From Kocuria palustris (GTDB lineage: Bacteria > Actinomycetota > Actinomycetes > Actinomycetales > Micrococcaceae): a stretch of 64,000 nt of DNA. Shown here one piece after another: positions 20,515 to 28,713 of this stretch. The notes beneath the pieces were generated by a model. That model was not told the DNA's origin and did not search any database. It saw only the letters and a program-made list of their open reading frames with translations. The stretch spans positions 124,001 through 188,000 of the forward strand of contig NZ_JAFBCR010000001.1 of NCBI RefSeq assembly GCF_016907795.1. Direction: 5' to 3'. Numbering within the stretch: the stretch's first letter is position 1; every line of letters begins with the position of its first letter. The position numbers were made by a program, and so were the translations under genes.

Positions 20515-20542
20515 GAGAGTTCTCCTTCTCGCGCGGTGGGGG

Positions 20543-21292
20543 TCAGATGCGGGTGTCGCGGCGGTTGAGCACCCAGGTGGTGAGGGCGATGAGGACGATG
20601 GTGAGGACGCCGCCGGCGGTGAGGATCGCGGCGACGTCTCCGCCGGTGATGGTGCCGTCGTCGACGAAGGAGCCGGTGCCCAGCAGCGCGGTGCGGGTGG
20701 CGACGCCGTAGGGCGAGATCAGGGCGGCGTTGCCGACCGCCATCAGCGCGGCGGTCGAGACGCCGGAGGCGACCAGGGCGACGGCGACGGGCGCGGCGAA
20801 GGACCACAGGAACATCGACAGCGCCGATTGGATCGCTGCGGCCGGGATCGTGGCCAGGGCCAGGAGCCCGGTGACGGCGAAGTACTCGCCCGGGAGCATC
20901 CCGGGCAGCCCGAACGCGCCCTTGCCGATGACAATGACGAAGACCAAGAGGACGACCTGCATGATCGCGGTGAGCCCGGCGACGACTGCGGTCTTGGCGG
21001 TGACGATGCGCAGCGAACTGGTCGGGCCGCTCATCAGGGCGTTCCAGTTGCTGCCCCGGTGCTCGACCCGCCAGACCAGGGATCCGAGGATCGCGATGCC
21101 GATCGCCAGTGGGAAGAGCCCGTAGAAGCTGACCGACTGCAGCCACACGGTGTGCCAGCCGTTCTGCGGCTGGCGGCCGTCGGCGAGCTGGGTGGCGGCC
21201 CCCGCGAGGACGAGCACGATCGGCAGCAGCACCACGATCGGCCAGGCCAGGGAGCGCTTGAGCTTGATGAGTTCGGCGGACAGTGCGCTCAT
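20543..21292 (-). CDS. ABC-2 permease, lantibiotic-immunity type (second permease)
   Basis: 249 residues with six membrane helices, starting MSALSAELIKLKRS. The motif HRGSNWNALM after the second helix is typical of MutE/EpiE/SpaG-like immunity permeases. It pairs with the other permease and the ATPase to expel or shield against membrane-active peptides. One base separates it from the preceding permease stop, so the genes are co-translated. Confidence 0.85.
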   Translation of the reverse strand: MSALSAELIKLKRSLAWPIVVLLPIVLVLAGAATQLADGRQPQNGWHTVWLQSVSFYGLFPLAIGIAILGSLVWRVEHRGSNWNALMSGPTSSLRIVTAKTAVVAGLTAIMQVVLLVFVIVIGKGAFGLPGMLPGEYFAVTGLLALATIPAAAIQSALSMFLWSFAAPVAVALVASGVSTAALMAVGNAALISPYGVATRTALLGTGSFVDDGTITGGDVAAILTAGGVLTIVLIALTTWVLNRRDTRI

Positions 21293-21293
21293 G

Positions 21294-22034
21294 TCAGGCC
21301 TCCTGATGGTCGAAGCGGACGGTGGAGACGGTGAACAGCACCGCGACGACCACGGCCAGGACGGCGATGCTCGGGTACGCGATCGGCAGGGCCTGGATCG
21401 CATCGCCTTCGTAGCCGGCGGCGCGGGCGAGGGCGTAGTAGCCCCACGGGGTGACGTGCGCGGCGGCGACCGGAAGGCCCTGGGAGAACACCGCGAGGAT
21501 GCAGCCGAGCACTCCGATGCCGAGGGCGACGAGCTGGTTCTCGACCTTCGCCGACAGCAGGATGTGCAGCGCCAAGACGGCCAGGTTGACCACGAGCATG
21601 CAGAGCGTGAACCCGGCCCAGTGCCCGAGCGGGGCCGGTGGCAGGATGCCGGCCAGCAGTTTCCCGAAGGCCAGCACGATCAGGCTGGTGCCCAGGGTCA
21701 CCGCGGCGACGATCACGCCGAGGGCTGCGAGCTTGGCCCGGCACACCCCGCCCGGGGTGATCCCGAAGGTCGACTGCAGCAGCCACCCGTTGCCCTGGTG
21801 CTCGATGTCGGTCTGCCGGGAGGCGAGCACCGCCAGTAGCAGCGGGGACAACAGCGGGATGCCGAGCGAAATGCCGGCCAGCAGCGCGTTCCACGCCTGA
21901 GGCGTGGCGGGGTCGAAGTCCGGGCTGGAGACCACCGCGAACAGGGACAGCCCGAGCACCATGACCACAGCGATCAGTCCGACCTTGAGATGGCGCATCT
22001 TGGCGAACTCGTTCGCCACCGCCCGGGCGTTCAC
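21294..22034 (-). CDS. ABC-2 permease, lantibiotic-immunity type (first permease)
   Basis: 246 residues with six membrane helices and the same family signature (DIEHQGNGWLLQST). The GTG start overlaps the ATPase stop (GTGA). Two dissimilar permeases plus one ATPase is the EFG-type immunity exporter layout. Confidence 0.85.
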   Translation of the reverse strand: MNARAVANEFAKMRHLKVGLIAVVMVLGLSLFAVVSSPDFDPATPQAWNALLAGISLGIPLLSPLLLAVLASRQTDIEHQGNGWLLQSTFGITPGGVCRAKLAALGVIVAAVTLGTSLIVLAFGKLLAGILPPAPLGHWAGFTLCMLVVNLAVLALHILLSAKVENQLVALGIGVLGCILAVFSQGLPVAAAHVTPWGYYALARAAGYEGDAIQALPIAYPSIAVLAVVVAVLFTVSTVRFDHQEA

Positions 22035-22939
22035 AGCCCGCCTCCGGCGGTGAGGGTCATGAACACGTCCTCGAGCGTCTGCTCCTCGCGGCGCACCCCG
22101 TAGATGCCGACGCCCGAGCCGACGAGCGCGGCGACGATCCCGGCGGTCTGCCGGTCGCCGAGGCCGGGCACGGCGACCTCGTCGTCGGCGGTGAGGCGGG
22201 CGTCGTAGGAGCGCAGCGTGGTCGTGGCCGCGTGCGGGTTCGAGCAGGCGATGATGACGTCGGGGCTGGAGGCGGCCATGAGCTCGGAGCGCAATCCCTG
22301 GAAGATCATCCGCCCGCCGGAGAGGATGCCGAGCACGTTTGCGGTCTTGTCGATCTCGCCGAGCAGGTGAGAGGACACCATCACGGTCACCCCGTCGTTC
22401 GCGAGGCGACGCAGCAGGACCCGCATCTCCTCGATGCCCGCCGGGTCGAGTCCGTTCGTCGGCTCATCGAGGATCAGCAGCTTCGGCTGCCGGGCCAGCG
22501 CCATCGCGATCCCGAGGCGCTGTTTCATCCCCAGGCTGTAGTTGCGGACCTTCTTGTCCATCTGGTCCTGCAGCCTGACCGCCCGGACCGCGTAGTCGAT
22601 CTGTTGACTGTTCAGGCCGAGCATCCGCTGCACCAGACGCATGTTCTCCGCGCCGGTCAGGTGCGCGTACCCGGGCGGTGCCTCGATGAGCGACCCGATC
22701 CGGCCGAGGAGCTCCCGCCTCGTGCCGCGGGTCATGGGGCGGCCCATGACGTGCACCTCGCCGCTGGTGGGCTGGATGAGCGAGAGCAGCATCTTCATCG
22801 TCGTGGACTTCCCCGCCCCGTTGGGGCCGAGGAACCCGTACACGCACCCCTCGGGGATGCGCAGGTTCAGGTTCTCGACGACGCTGCGCTGCCCGTAGCG
22901 CTTGGTCAGGTTCTCGGTGGCGACGATCGTGGAAGGCAT
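22031..22939 (-). CDS. ABC transporter ATPase, lantibiotic-immunity type
   Basis: 302 residues: Walker A GPNGAGKST, Q-loop region, signature YSLGMKQRLGIAMALA, Walker B LLILDEPTNGLD, H-loop VSSHLL. The C-terminal extension (about 215-302) ends EEQTLEDVFMTL, as in bacitracin/lantibiotic self-protection ATPases. First gene of the exporter operon; 129 bases of regulatory DNA separate it from the response-regulator gene. Confidence 0.92.
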   Translation of the reverse strand: MPSTIVATENLTKRYGQRSVVENLNLRIPEGCVYGFLGPNGAGKSTTMKMLLSLIQPTSGEVHVMGRPMTRGTRRELLGRIGSLIEAPPGYAHLTGAENMRLVQRMLGLNSQQIDYAVRAVRLQDQMDKKVRNYSLGMKQRLGIAMALARQPKLLILDEPTNGLDPAGIEEMRVLLRRLANDGVTVMVSSHLLGEIDKTANVLGILSGGRMIFQGLRSELMAASSPDVIIACSNPHAATTTLRSYDARLTADDEVAVPGLGDRQTAGIVAALVGSGVGIYGVRREEQTLEDVFMTLTAGGGL

Positions 22940-22981
22940 GCCTCAACGATCCCGAGATCCGGCCCCGGAATCGTCTCGCCC

Positions 22982-23014
22982 GAGGCATATCTTCGGGCTA
23001 TCACTTGAGGCATA
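22982..23014 (-). promoter_or_regulatory. Paired TATGCCTC boxes before the ABC operon
   Basis: Reading leftward, TATGCCTC occurs twice in the same orientation with 25 bases from start to start, and TGCCTCAA appears again inverted at the ATPase start codon. Repeated boxes ahead of an exporter that follows its own two-component genes suggest the binding site of the linked response regulator. This is inference. Confidence 0.4.
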
Positions 23015-23068
23015 CGTGCATGCCCGCCCCCATGTCGCGGGAGCGTGTGAAGAGGGCTGGCGCAGTGG

Positions 23069-23734
23069 TCAGCGTTCGCCGGCTTCAACGAGACCGGACT
23101 CGTAAGCGAGGACCACTGCCTGGACGCGGTCGCGCAGATCCAGCTTCGTGAGGATGCGGCCGACATGCACCTTCACTGTGCCCTCGGCCAGCACGAGCTC
23201 GGCGGCGATCTCCGCGTTCGACAGGCCCCGCGCGATCAGGCCGAGCACTTCGTGCTCGCGTGGCGTCAGTTCTTTCAGCCGCACTGCGCCGCTCGGCTCC
23301 GACTGCGGGCGAGATCGGGCGAAGTGGTCGAGCAGACGCCGCGTCGTGCTCGGCGCGACCACGGCGTCGCCGGCGTGGATGTGCTTGATCGCGGCGGCGA
23401 CGTCCTCGACGGGGGTGTCTTTGAGCAGGAACCCCGATGCACCGGCCTGCAGCGCGTCGTAGGCGTACTCGTCGAGGTCGAAGGTGGTCAGGATTAGCAC
23501 GCGCGGGACGTCCTCGCCGGCGCAGATGCGCCTGGTCGCCTCGACCCCGCTCATCCGCGGCATCCGCACGTCCATGAGCACGACGTCGGCCTCGACCCGG
23601 TCGAGCACGTCCAGCGCGGTGTCGCCGTCGTCGGCTTCGGCGACGATCTCGATCCCTGGCTGTGCTTCCAGCACCATCCTCAGCCCCATCCGGATCATCT
23701 CCTGGTCATCGACCAGCACCACCCGCACCGTCAC
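23069..23734 (-). CDS. NarL/LuxR-type response regulator
   Basis: 221 residues. In the receiver domain the phosphoacceptor Asp is in VVLMDVRMP, with acidic pocket LVDDQE, LTTF switch and conserved Lys in LLKDTP. A LuxR-type helix-turn-helix follows (LTPREHEVLGLIARGLSNAEIA ... GTVKVHVGRIL). The start overlaps the kinase stop (GTGA), so kinase and regulator are co-translated. It most likely controls the adjacent ABC/VanZ genes. Confidence 0.92.
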   Translation of the reverse strand: MTVRVVLVDDQEMIRMGLRMVLEAQPGIEIVAEADDGDTALDVLDRVEADVVLMDVRMPRMSGVEATRRICAGEDVPRVLILTTFDLDEYAYDALQAGASGFLLKDTPVEDVAAAIKHIHAGDAVVAPSTTRRLLDHFARSRPQSEPSGAVRLKELTPREHEVLGLIARGLSNAEIAAELVLAEGTVKVHVGRILTKLDLRDRVQAVVLAYESGLVEAGER

Positions 23735-24966
23735 GTCGTTCCCTCCTCTCGCGGCAGCACCGAGACGACCTCGAACCCGCCGCCTTCGCGGGGCCCGACC
23801 CGCAGTGCACCGTGGTGGGCGGCGACTCGCTCACGCATGCCGAGCAAGCCGTGGCCCTGCGTGCCGGCCTCCGAATCCTCGGCCTGGCCGTGACCGTCGT
23901 CGGTGATCCGGACCTCGACCTCGTCCTCCCGGTACTCCAGGCGCACATCGACGCGAGTGCGGCACGGACCGGCGTGCTTCCGTGCGTTCGTCAAGGCTTC
24001 CTGCACCAGCCGGTACACCGTCAGCCCGAGCCCGTCCGACAGCGATGCCCGATCACCGCTGACTGTGAGCGCGACCGGCAAGCCGGCGATGCGGGACTGC
24101 GCGACCAGGGCGTCGAGCTGGTCGATGCCCGGCTGCGGGGCGTCCGATCCCGGCTCGTTCTCGCGCAGCACCCCGAGCATGCGGCGCATGTCGGCCAGCG
24201 CTCCTCGGCCGGTGTCGCGCACATGGAGCATCGCCGACTTCGCGCGCGCCGGCTCCGACTCGACCTTCGCCGCGGCCCCGTCGGACATCAGCACGACCAC
24301 GCTGAGGCTGTGAGAGACGATGTCGTGGATCTCCCGCGCGATGCGTGCCCGTTCGTCGGCGACCGCGATCCGCGCGTTGGTCTCCCGCTCACGCTCTGCC
24401 TGCTCGGCCCTCTCCTGCAGCCCGGACACGTACTGCCGGCGGATCCGCACCAGAGTGCCCCACGTCCATACCCACAGCGTCACGACGATCAGCACGCCGA
24501 GCTGGCCGATGTCCAGGAATGCGTTGCCGAGGTGGGGGAGCGTCGCGACCAGAAGCCACGCGACCGTCACCGCTGCGCCGGGGAAGGAGATCATCCAGAC
24601 GTGCCGGGTGGCGAGGTTGTAGACCGCGAACAACAGCATCGCGTCCGCAGGGAGGACCGGCGCGCCGAGCAGCAGTTGTACGGATGCGGCCAGCAGCATG
24701 AATGCGAGTACCCCGACCGGGTGTCGGCGGCGCAGCAGATACGGCGCGCACAGCGCAACCGACACGATCAGCAGCGCAACAGCGTGAGCGGGACCGCGGA
24801 AGTAGATCGGGACGATCGGCAGGTTGTACAAGAACACCCCGACCGCGACCAGCAGGTCGACCAGCCACATCCGCTCCCGTAACCACGAACCAGGGGACGG
24901 AGACGCACCGGAAGCCACGGAGCCACTGGAGGCGCTCTTTGCGGTCACCGGTGACAGAAGGTTCAC
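23731..24966 (-). CDS. Histidine kinase, HisKA_3 type, membrane-bound
   Basis: 411 residues. Five or six membrane helices in the first 170 residues have no sizeable extracellular domain, the intramembrane-sensing style common for peptide-antibiotic sensors. A coiled coil leads to the HisKA_3 box REIHDIVSHSLSVVV (phosphoacceptor His) and an HATPase domain with VQEALTNARKHA and QGHGLLGMRERV. A GTG at 24966 is preferred to an upstream ATG because the 24 extra residues would precede the natural start of the N-terminal tail; this is not certain. Confidence 0.88.
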   Translation of the reverse strand: MNLLSPVTAKSASSGSVASGASPSPGSWLRERMWLVDLLVAVGVFLYNLPIVPIYFRGPAHAVALLIVSVALCAPYLLRRRHPVGVLAFMLLAASVQLLLGAPVLPADAMLLFAVYNLATRHVWMISFPGAAVTVAWLLVATLPHLGNAFLDIGQLGVLIVVTLWVWTWGTLVRIRRQYVSGLQERAEQAERERETNARIAVADERARIAREIHDIVSHSLSVVVLMSDGAAAKVESEPARAKSAMLHVRDTGRGALADMRRMLGVLRENEPGSDAPQPGIDQLDALVAQSRIAGLPVALTVSGDRASLSDGLGLTVYRLVQEALTNARKHAGPCRTRVDVRLEYREDEVEVRITDDGHGQAEDSEAGTQGHGLLGMRERVAAHHGALRVGPREGGGFEVVSVLPREEGTT

Positions 24967-25065
24967 AATCCCAACATTACCGGCCGGACTGCGAACGCCT
25001 TCGCTCCGAATATACCAAGCAAGTCTCACAGACATCACCTTGACGGGACGCTATGAGGCCCCAGT

Positions 25066-25090
25066 GTTCCTGCGGGGGCCGCGGTCTCAG
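25066..25090 (+). repeat. Right copy of the 25-bp direct repeat
   Basis: Same pattern and orientation as 18871-18895 (21 of 25 identical). Here the centre GTTCCTGC is bracketed by GGCCCC and GGGGCC instead of CCGAGACCC/GGGTCTCGG, so each copy has its own local dyad. Confidence 0.6.
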
Positions 25091-25144
25091 AAGTCGGTCT
25101 CGTCGGGCGCACAAACGAGATCGGGTACTTGAGATGGTGCTCGC

Positions 25145-26131
25145 TCAGGCTTGCCAGAGCTCGAGCGCGTCCCAGTCCAGGGGCGCTCCCAGCGATTCGA
25201 TCGTGAGCGCGCTCGAGGTCGGGAAGTCGCGGAGCAGCGCCGCAAGCCGCGCAGCCCAGTCGGTGTCGGGCTCGATGGAGGGCAGCAGGTAGGCGATCAC
25301 CGCGAGTGCGTTGTAGGTGCCGTAGACCTTCTTGGCGTCCTCGGAGCTTCGTAGGTGGTCGAGTACGGGGATCTGGCCGATCTTGGGGCGCGACGGCGCG
25401 TTCTGGAGCTTACGGTTGAACAGCCGCGCATGATGGGCGGCGACGTTCCGGACGTAGTTGAGGCTGGCCAGCCAGCTGGTCATCATCTTCTTCGTCGGCA
25501 CGCCGAACGCGTGTGCGATCTCCTCTGCGTCGACCTGGTTCATCCCGCGGTACAGGACGGAGAGGTGGCCGAGCTCGAGGATCTCCGTGAGCGCCCAGAC
25601 CGGCATCCGGTCGTCGTACTTGTCACGGAAGTGCTCCACGAACTGCTCGTCGGAGTCGGCCTGGCGGTCGCTGACCCGCTGGAGCCATTGCACGTGCTTG
25701 CTCGGTGCCGGGTCGTGGATATCGGTCCCGTCCACGGTAAAGGCCTCCGTGAAGCAGGACGGGTCCTCGTAGGCGAAGGCCGACCTCCTGCCGAGTACAT
25801 ATCCGACACGCATGCGGACGGCGACCTCGACCCGCTCGAGCCCATCGAGGACGAGCATGCGGAGCCGCCGGTCGAAGTCGATGATCTCCTCGGCGTGAGC
25901 AAGGCGCGTGCCTGGCCGGAAGTCGCTGAGAACGCGGGTGCGGATCCGGTCTTCCTCGTCGACGTACTCCTCGGACGCGCGGAACGGGTACAGATATCCT
26001 GTGAGGCGGTAGTAGCCGATCGCCGCCAGGACCCTGGCTGCACGGACTTCGTCTCCGACCTCGAGGCCGTGCTCCACGAGCTGAGCGACCTGCTTGTCCA
26101 CCGACAGCCAGGGCTTGTCGTACGCGACCAT
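25145..26131 (-). CDS. Abi_2 family (AbiD/AbiF-like) abortive infection protein
   Basis: 328 residues. The N-terminal KPWLSVDKQVAQLVEHGL and IGYYRLTGYLYPFR are Abi_2 landmarks. Toward the C-terminus, LNYVRNVAAHHARLFNR is the R-N-x3-H-H motif of HEPN-type ribonucleases, the likely active site. Such proteins stop phage growth by killing or arresting the infected cell. The start is fixed by GGGGAGG before ATG. A terminator-like RNA hairpin lies immediately upstream and is probably part of the system. Confidence 0.88.
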   Translation of the reverse strand: MVAYDKPWLSVDKQVAQLVEHGLEVGDEVRAARVLAAIGYYRLTGYLYPFRASEEYVDEEDRIRTRVLSDFRPGTRLAHAEEIIDFDRRLRMLVLDGLERVEVAVRMRVGYVLGRRSAFAYEDPSCFTEAFTVDGTDIHDPAPSKHVQWLQRVSDRQADSDEQFVEHFRDKYDDRMPVWALTEILELGHLSVLYRGMNQVDAEEIAHAFGVPTKKMMTSWLASLNYVRNVAAHHARLFNRKLQNAPSRPKIGQIPVLDHLRSSEDAKKVYGTYNALAVIAYLLPSIEPDTDWAARLAALLRDFPTSSALTIESLGAPLDWDALELWQA

Positions 26132-26140
26132 GAGCCTCCC

Positions 26141-26199
26141 CGGAAAGAAAATCAGCCCGCGCCTTGCGGCAACGGGCTGATCGTGATGGTTCGATGATA
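26141..26199 (-). ncRNA. Structured leader RNA before the Abi_2 gene (abiF-RNA-like)
   Basis: Reading leftward: a TGC-TATCAT extended -10 (26199-26194), then ATCAGCCCG pairing with CGGGCTGAT (26181-26173 and 26159-26151). These enclose GCC-GCAA-GGC, a second stem closed by a GNRA loop, and TTTTCTTT follows. It looks like a short RNA ending in an intrinsic terminator 10-20 bases before the abi ATG. A conserved non-coding RNA in this position, the abiF motif, has been described from comparative genomics; identity with it was not tested. It could also simply terminate the resolvase transcript. Confidence 0.5.
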
Positions 26200-26219
26200 G
26201 CACGACGGGCACGACAGAG

Positions 26220-26685
26220 TTATGCGCCGGGAGTCGCTGACCTGTGCCGGTACTACGTCGCCTTCGACCACCCCACGGTTTGGGCTGCCTCGACGACGCC
26301 GAGCCCCTCTACGTTGATGGGGTGCTTCACGATCCTGAGATTCCGCGCGACCTTCACAGCGTCGGGTGCCGGTCGGCCGAACCGCAGGCCGCGGGCCCGA
26401 GCGGAGTCGACGCCGGCCTGGACGCGCTCCTGGATGAGCTCGCGCTCGTACTCGGCGAAGGTGGCCATGAGGTTGAGCATCAGCCGGCCCTCGCGGATCG
26501 AGGGGTCGATGCCATCGGTCAGGGAACGGACCTTCACGCCGCGGCCCAGCAGGTCCTGGACCGTGGTGATGACGTCGATCATCGACCGCCCGATCCGGTC
26601 GATGCGCCACACGACGAGCTCGTCGTCCTCGGGTAGCCGTTCGTCCAGGGCCGACCACCCCGGCCGGGCCCTACTTTCCCGGTGG
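26220..26685 (-). pseudogene. Tn3-type serine resolvase, truncated and with an in-frame TAG
   Basis: Lacks the N-terminal catalytic serine region; recognisable sequence starts about RPGWSALDERLPEDDELVVWRIDR and runs through GRSMIDV, EYERELIQERVQAG and ARARGLRFGRP. The C-terminal helix-turn-helix is interrupted by TAG at 26255-26253 in WSKAT*YRHR; after it the frame continues sensibly to TAA. Doubly inactivated. The left-hand limit of homology (about 26685) is where the ilvE relic begins on the other strand. Confidence 0.82.
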
Positions 26686-26688
26686 CAT

Positions 26689-27195
26689 GACCGAGGTTCG
26701 GCTGTGGGTCACGACCACCTACACCCGGGCGGTGCCCGGAGGCACCGGGTCAGCCGAGTGAGGGGGCAACTACGCCTCCGGCCTGCCGGCCCAGCTCGAG
26801 GCCCGGGCCCACGGGTGCGAGCAGGTGCTGTTTACCGCTGGCACCGGGAAGGACCGCGGCCTGGAGGAGGCCGGGGCGATGAACCTGTGCCTGGTCACCG
26901 CCGAGGGGCAGCTGCTCACTCCCGGGGCCGGGCACCATCCTGGAGGGCATCACCTGCGACAGCGTCCTGGCCCTGGGCTCCGAGCACGGCCTGGCCCTGG
27001 TGCAGCGCACCATCGGTCTGGCGGAGCTGCTGGAAGGCTGCCGCGCCGGGGCGATCACCGAGGTCTTCGCCGCCGGCACCGCCGCGGTGATCAGCCCCGT
27101 CCTCGGGCTGCGCGGGGACGAGTTCGACGTGACGGTCGGCGACGGGAGGCCCGGTCCCACCACGGTGGCCATCCGCGAGCAGCTGCTGGCCACTG
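26689..27195 (+). pseudogene. ilvE: Branched-chain aminotransferase (ilvE) relic
   Basis: C-terminal half of a class IV aminotransferase without its N-terminus. VTTTYTRAVPGGTGSAE is followed by TGA, then GGNYASGLPAQLEARAHGC and EAGAMNLCLVTAEGQL. One extra base shifts the frame in the TPG-GTILEGIT motif. GTILEGITCDSVLALGSEHG continues to LLEGCRAGAITEVFAAGTAAV and VGDGRPGPTTVAIREQLL, where homology ends. One nonsense codon and one frameshift show it is dead. A metabolic gene fragment of this sort was probably captured from a chromosome. Confidence 0.85.
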
Positions 27196-27469
27196 ACCAT
27201 GTGACGAGCGTAACGGGTGCCTGCCACGTCATCGTGGCCCGCCCTCACGGTCGGAAGCCGGTGGCGGTTCCGGCACCCACAGGCGCAGCCAGACTCGTCC
27301 CGCACGAGGCGTCCACGACCGCCATCGGCTCCATCGGGGACCCGGTGTCGGTTCGTGCAGCTGGCTCCTGAGGATGTGCAGGGTCGCGCACACGATTTCT
27401 GAGCAAGAAGACCTCTCGTGCACAGGGCTCCTGACGGTCCAGTTCTAGCAGCCAACTGGACGAAGCCCG
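27196..27469. other. Unassigned DNA between the ilvE relic and the integrase C-terminus
   Basis: 274 bases with no recognisable gene in any frame. Two minus-strand frames stay open but read as Arg/Pro-rich shadow. Treated as junction debris. Confidence 0.4.
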
Positions 27470-28141
27470 TCATCTCGCCTGACAGGGGTCCGGGTCTCGC
27501 CACACGAGGTCGACGCGTCGTGCGTTGGGGCCGCGCTGGCCGCGCTCAGCGGGGTCGACCGGGTGGATGCGGGGAACCATGAGCGACTCGATGACGTGCC
27601 GCTGTTGGATCAGCGACATGCCTGACCAGGTGTCCCGGACCCTCTGCGATCTCCTCAGCTCGTCCACGAGCGGATTGAGTCGCTCCAGCTCGTCGATCCT
27701 GGCCTGGGCCGCCTCGATCTTCAGGCGCACGATCCGCTCCTGAGCAGCGAGCACACGGGGCCGTCCTCTCCGCCTGGCCTCCTTGCGCACGGCCTCCAGC
27801 CATGCCCGGTGGCCCTTGATCTCGAGCCGCAGGGCGCGGCGCTCCGAGCCGTCCTCGTCCTCCTCCCTGGCACGTGGCACCCGGAAGTCGGGCCCGAGGA
27901 TCCGGGCCAGCACGGCGTCCGTGACGATCTCATCGAGATGCTCCTGGCGCATGGACACGTGGAAACCGGTGCGTCCCGGGGCACCCGCGCACTCGTAGAC
28001 GCGGTAGTGAGAGGGCTGATGCTTTCCGCCACCGGTGTTCTGCGCGCCGACCCGGGTGGCGGCCCCGCAGACGCCGCAGACCGCGATCGCGCTGAGCAGG
28101 TATCGGGGAGGTCGGCCTCTCCTCCTCGTTGTGCTGATCTG
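27470..28141 (-). pseudogene. Large serine integrase, C-terminal part
   Basis: About 222 codons starting near TTRRRGRPPRYLLSAIAVCG. The zinc ribbon has CGVCG and a later Cys in HYRVYECAG; a long coiled coil (RRALRLEIKGHRAWLEAVRKE) precedes LMVPRIHPVDP. This is the DNA-binding half of a large serine recombinase without its catalytic domain. The frame closes upstream with TGA at about 28171. It is on the opposite strand to the catalytic half at 5302-5844; only the central recombinase domain, about 100-140 residues, is missing between them. They may be parts of one original gene, though two different integrases cannot be excluded. Confidence 0.82.
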
Positions 28142-28416
28142 TCCGTCCACACTGATGAGTTTCGCTCACGAATGGGTCGGCTATGTGGACGCCCGTGCCG
28201 CGGATCCCCATCGTCCTGGTGCGTCGGGTCTCGGCCACTCGTGCACCGCCTCCTGGCGGAGAGTGAGCCACTGCTCCTCGCTCGGCCAAACGTCGCGCCT
28301 GTCGATGAACGCTGTGGTGAGCAGGTGCACCTGATAGTCCAGTCCGTCAGCGGGGGAGCAGCGGCTGCGATCTGCGCCGTGACCGAATCCTTGTAGGTCG
28401 CTCGGACGCTGGATGA
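28142..28416. other. Unassigned DNA upstream of the integrase fragment
   Basis: 275 bases without a supported gene. One minus-strand frame reads HLLTTAFIDRRDVWPSEEQW before stopping. It has a protein-like composition, but no start or family was found. Possibly another gene fragment left by rearrangement. Confidence 0.3.
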
Positions 28417-28701
28417 GTGAGGGGATCCCTCCAGCCGGTGCTGGGCGCGCAGCTGCGCGACCTGCACCGTTCTCGGGAGTTGACCCAGGAAGGGCTTGCA
28501 GAGCAACTTGGTGCGACGCCGCGCTGCTTGGCAGGGATCGGACGCGGTGAGCGGAACCTCGCGCTCGACTCGGTCGACGCGCTGGCGGTCCAGCGGACGT
28601 CTCGGCTAGGGCACTACTTGACGTGCGCGCTAATTCCTAGCGGACAGCAGATCCGAATGCGTTACTCTGTTGGGGTGGGGCTGGAAAGCCCGGCCTCCTA
28701 G
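28417..28701 (+). pseudogene. XRE-family regulator relic
   Basis: The segment LRDLHRSRELTQEGLAEQL ... GATPRCLAGIGRGERNLALDSVDALA is an XRE helix-turn-helix. Family consensus expects S/YxSxIERG where this has CLAGIGRG. After about residue 58 the sequence no longer resembles a regulator. A 37-base block covering ERNLALDSVD recurs at 34349-34385 with one mismatch. Either a decayed repressor or a minimal 94-residue protein; I favour decay. Confidence 0.55.
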
Positions 28702-28713
28702 GATCCCAACCGA

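Noticed and set aside
26689-27195. Functional branched-chain aminotransferase
   Set aside because: The N-terminal half is absent, with one nonsense codon and one frameshift.
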